The notes under the pieces: model-generated
What the model was told of the DNA's origin: nothing
The model's database searches: none
What the model saw: only the letters and a program-made list of their open reading frames with translations
Source of the DNA: Pseudochelatococcus lubricantis
GTDB lineage: Bacteria > Pseudomonadota > Alphaproteobacteria > Rhizobiales > Beijerinckiaceae
Direction of reading: 5' to 3'
DNA: 64,000 bases
Assembly: GCF_042432495.1 (NCBI RefSeq)
Contig: NZ_JBHLXC010000012.1
Span: 248,001-312,000 of the forward strand
Position numbers and translations under genes: made by a program
Shown here: positions 61,789 to 64,000 of the stretch, in pieces
Layout of the letters: each line of letters starts with the position of its first letter
How positions within the stretch are numbered: position 1 is the stretch's first letter

Positions 61789-62774
61789 GTCTCGACGTAC
61801 TGGAGCCGGGCAAATCCGCCCTTCTCGTGATCGATCTGCAGAACGCCTTCATCCATGAGGAAGGCACACTCGGCGTTTCGGGTGTCGACACCCGCCGCCT
61901 GTCGGCCATCGTGCCGCCGCTGAAGACGCTGATCGAGCGCTTCCAGCAGGCCGATATTCCCGTGCTGTGGACGCTGCAGGAGCACTTCGCGACCGATCAC
62001 AGCCGTGCCGGCAAGAAGCTTGCGAACCACACCGCGCGCCGCAAGCAGATTTCCGCGCTCGCCAACACCTGGGACGAGGAAATCGTCGACGAGCTGAAGG
62101 ACCTTGCCGCTGTCAATCCCGCCCATGTCGTCCGCAAGCACCGTTTCGGCGCCTTCCACGAAACCCGGCTGGAGATCCTGCTGCGGATACTGGGCGTGCG
62201 GCACCTGTTCGTCACCGGCGCCACGACGAACGCCTGCGTCGAGACCTCCATCCGGGAGGCCTATCTGCGCGATCTCGACGTCGTTGCCGTTGACGACTGC
62301 ATCGCCGGCGTCAACGGCACGTGGGAGACGACGGCGAAGGAGGTCTGGCAGCAATATTTCTGCGAGCTGTCGACCAGCGCGGAAGTCGCGTCGTGGATCG
62401 ATGAGAAGAGCAGACCGCGCGTGCTCGAATACGGCCACCAGTTGATCATGGTCGAGGACATCGACCGGTCGGTGGACTTCTACACGCGGTTGCTCGGCTT
62501 CAGCATCCGCCCGGCCAAGCCGCTGGCGGACGGGCGCCCCTTCACCGCCTTCCGGCAGGGCATCGCCCTGATCGCAGGCAAGGAGGCGGGCCATCGCCAG
62601 ATCGATCACATCGCCTTCGAAGTCAATGACGTGCGCGGCCTTGCTGCCCGGCTGAAAGAGGCTGACGTGCATTTCTTCAACGATCTGCACGACGGCCCCT
62701 ATGGCCTGTCGATCTATGTCCGCGATCCCGACGGCACCAAGATCGAGCTTTACGAGACCGGGGCCACCGCCTGA
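61785..62774 (+). CDS. Isochorismatase-like hydrolase fused to a VOC (glyoxalase) domain
   Basis: 329 residues. N-terminal cysteine-hydrolase domain (1 to about 205) with catalytic Asp17 (LLVIDLQN), Lys118 (VVRKHRFG) and Cys151 (TGATTNACVETS), as in isochorismatase and N-carbamoylsarcosine amidase. C-terminal VOC domain (about 218-325) starts LIMVEDIDRSVDFYTRLLGF, with RQIDHIAFEVND and the metal Glu in DGTKIELYET. I know of no named protein with this fusion. May couple C-N hydrolysis to a metal-dependent isomerisation or ring cleavage. Confidence 0.85.
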   Translation: MSLDVLEPGKSALLVIDLQNAFIHEEGTLGVSGVDTRRLSAIVPPLKTLIERFQQADIPVLWTLQEHFATDHSRAGKKLANHTARRKQISALANTWDEEIVDELKDLAAVNPAHVVRKHRFGAFHETRLEILLRILGVRHLFVTGATTNACVETSIREAYLRDLDVVAVDDCIAGVNGTWETTAKEVWQQYFCELSTSAEVASWIDEKSRPRVLEYGHQLIMVEDIDRSVDFYTRLLGFSIRPAKPLADGRPFTAFRQGIALIAGKEAGHRQIDHIAFEVNDVRGLAARLKEADVHFFNDLHDGPYGLSIYVRDPDGTKIELYETGATA

Positions 62775-62798
62775 CCGGAAGGGACGCCGGCCGAGCCC

Positions 62799-63797
62799 TC
62801 AGCTCAGCCGGCTTTCCAGCGATCTCTGGATCGCCGTCCGGGTCAGGTCGCGCGCGATGAAGACGAGGCCGGTCCGCGTCGCGCCCGCCGGCCACGCCGG
62901 CAAAGTCTCCAGCGGAAACACGCGCTGCTGCACCCCCTGCACCACATGCGGCAGGTCGCTGCCGGTGACGGCCAGAAGGCCCTTGACCCGCAGAATGGAC
63001 TCGCCCCGGGCGGCAAGCAGCAGTTCGAGCCATTCGATGAAAGCGGCGCGCGGCACCGGGCAGTCGAGCGAAATGGTGAAGGAGCCGATACCGTCGCTAT
63101 GCGACGTCCAACTGGCGGAGAAGCCGCTTCCGGCGGGGAGCGGATCGTCCTGCGGCCGGAGGGCGAACAGGTCGGCGAAGCGCGGCGCCGCCTGCATGGA
63201 AAGCCGCACCGGCGGCGCCAGCGGGTTGAGGCCAGCAAGCGTCCGCTCCAGCACAGCGATCCCGTCGTCGTCGGCGATATCCGTTTTCGTGATCAGCAGC
63301 CGGCTGGCCAGCGCCACCTGCTGGCGCGCCTCGACAAAGCCTTGCAGGCTTTGCATCCCGCTCACCGCATCGACGGCGGTGGCGACGACACCGGGCGCGA
63401 AATGCACGTTCAGCGCCCGGTCGCTGACGACGGCGCCGAGGATCGGCCCCGGATCGGCCAGACCGCTCGTCTCCACCACGATGCGGCGAAAGGGCGGGAT
63501 GGCGCCGGACGCCGCGCCTTCGAGCAGATCGATGAGCGTCGACGTGAGATCCCCCCTCACCCCGCAGCACAGGCAGCCCGACGACAGCAGAACCACATCC
63601 TCCGCCACATCCCGCACCAGGACGTGATCGAGCCCGATCTCGCCGAACTCGTTGATGATGACTGCGGTGTCGGCGAACTCGGGACTCTGCAGAAGCCGCC
63701 GCAGAATGGTTGTCTTGCCGCTGCCGAGAAAGCCCGTCAGCACATGGAGCGGAATCCTGCCGCCCGCGCCGGATCGCGGCGGAAGCGCCAGCGCCAT
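62799..63797 (-). CDS. CobW/COG0523 GTPase metallochaperone
   Basis: 332 residues. G1 GFLGSGKTT at 22-30, metal-binding Cys75-x-Cys77-Cys78 in GCLCCGVRGD, TKTD for guanine recognition, and a C-terminal CobW domain. Such proteins deliver zinc or other metals to client enzymes. Convergent with the isochorismatase fusion; the amidohydrolases at 55826 and 59465 are natural client candidates. The start overlaps the RidA stop (TGATG). Confidence 0.87.
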   Translation of the reverse strand: MALALPPRSGAGGRIPLHVLTGFLGSGKTTILRRLLQSPEFADTAVIINEFGEIGLDHVLVRDVAEDVVLLSSGCLCCGVRGDLTSTLIDLLEGAASGAIPPFRRIVVETSGLADPGPILGAVVSDRALNVHFAPGVVATAVDAVSGMQSLQGFVEARQQVALASRLLITKTDIADDDGIAVLERTLAGLNPLAPPVRLSMQAAPRFADLFALRPQDDPLPAGSGFSASWTSHSDGIGSFTISLDCPVPRAAFIEWLELLLAARGESILRVKGLLAVTGSDLPHVVQGVQQRVFPLETLPAWPAGATRTGLVFIARDLTRTAIQRSLESRLS

Positions 63798-64000
63798 CAG
63801 GAAACCTCGAAGATGGCATCGACTTCCACGGGCACGCCGCGCGGCAGCGACGACACGCCGACGGCCGCCCGGGCGTGGCGGCCGGCATCGCCGAAAACCG
63901 CTACCATGAGATCGGAAGCACCGTTGAGTACCTGCGGATGCCGGGTGAAATCAGGCGTCGCGTTGACAAAGCCGCCCAGCCGCACGACGCCCGTGACGCG
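63797..64000 (-). CDS. RidA family protein, N-terminus cut by the window edge
   Basis: The visible C-terminal 67 codons read LGGFVNATPDFTRHPQVLNG, then VFGDAGRHARAAVGVSSLPRGVPVEVDAIFEV, the standard RidA end with the substrate arginine (HARAAVG). The frame is open to base 64000, so the start lies outside. It is coupled to the CobW gene. Confidence 0.85.
   Translation of the reverse strand, partial: RVTGVVRLGGFVNATPDFTRHPQVLNGASDLMVAVFGDAGRHARAAVGVSSLPRGVPVEVDAIFEVS

Noticed and set aside
1..64000. CRISPR arrays, insertion sequences, phage genes, tRNA or rRNA genes
   Set aside because: No direct-repeat arrays, transposase-like frames, tRNA cloverleaf or rRNA stretches were seen on reading both strands.

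Overview
This is a GC-rich, densely packed window, almost entirely protein coding, with many ATGA/TGATG stop-start overlaps. It looks like a chromosomal segment of an alphaproteobacterium, most likely Hyphomicrobiales (rhizobia and relatives). Reasons: a complete aapJQMP general amino-acid transporter operon, a mosaic intergenic repeat of the type common in rhizobia between aapM and aapP, PQQ and alcohol dehydrogenase genes typical of methylotrophic or plant-associated alphaproteobacteria, and many ABC-transporter plus catabolic operons. I see no tRNA, rRNA, insertion sequence, prophage or CRISPR array. The taxonomic placement is inference from gene content only.

Layout. 61-2780: a NitT/TauT-type ABC importer. 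2893-8629 (minus): an operon of hydantoinase/oxoprolinase subunits A and B, a class I aminotransferase and a uronate-dehydrogenase-like protein, preceded by the wreck of a thiamine-pyrophosphate enzyme gene (8626-9055). 9161-13381 (minus): aapJQMP. 13495-22074: a LysR regulator and a catabolic block with three SDRs, a GntR/FCD regulator, a RidA protein, an AroE-like dehydrogenase and a beta-hydroxyacid dehydrogenase on the minus strand, divergent from an HpcH/HpaI aldolase and an FAD amine/hydroxyacid oxidase; a TATGAT-N7-ATCATA palindrome sits in the divergent promoter. 22115-22942: an L,D-transpeptidase lipoprotein.

23304-42585 is a PQQ alcohol-oxidation island. It holds a NosR-like membrane flavo-iron-sulfur protein with its ApbE flavin transferase, a MoxJ/XoxJ-like periplasmic protein, a PedF-type cytochrome c, a PQQ-associated ABC system (binding protein, YVTN propeller, small exported protein, ATPase, permease), a quinoprotein alcohol dehydrogenase with the aspartate associated with lanthanide use, a LuxR-type response regulator, a FIST (NosP-like) protein, a hybrid histidine kinase, a pseudoazurin and pqqABCDE. 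A repeated box, TACGACCAAGGTC or its CGACC-NN-GGTCG core, lies upstream of each transcription unit of this island except pqqA and is probably the response-regulator binding site.

42712-49601: a CrcB fluoride channel, an ALDH7-type dehydrogenase, and an unusual pair made of a fused two-oxoacid dehydrogenase E1 (alpha+beta) and a malonyltransferase-like protein, with a divergent LysR. 49675-64000: an NMT1/THI5-like ABC importer and a catabolic cluster that I do not recognise as any described pathway: mandelate-racemase-type enolase, M24 peptidase/creatinase-like protein, two metal-dependent amidohydrolases, an octopine-dehydrogenase-like enzyme, a homologue of sporulation dipicolinate synthase subunit A, a PhyH-like protein, a 4-oxalocrotonate-type tautomerase, an isochorismatase-VOC fusion, a CobW GTPase and a RidA protein cut by the window edge. 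Three promoters here carry GTGATC/TGTGATCACA palindromes, which tie transporter and enzymes into one regulon. The set of enzyme types (deaminase, cyclic amidase, amidohydrolase, tautomerase, NAD(P) dehydrogenase) suggests degradation of a nitrogen-containing, possibly cyclic, compound; this is the best candidate for an undescribed system in the window.
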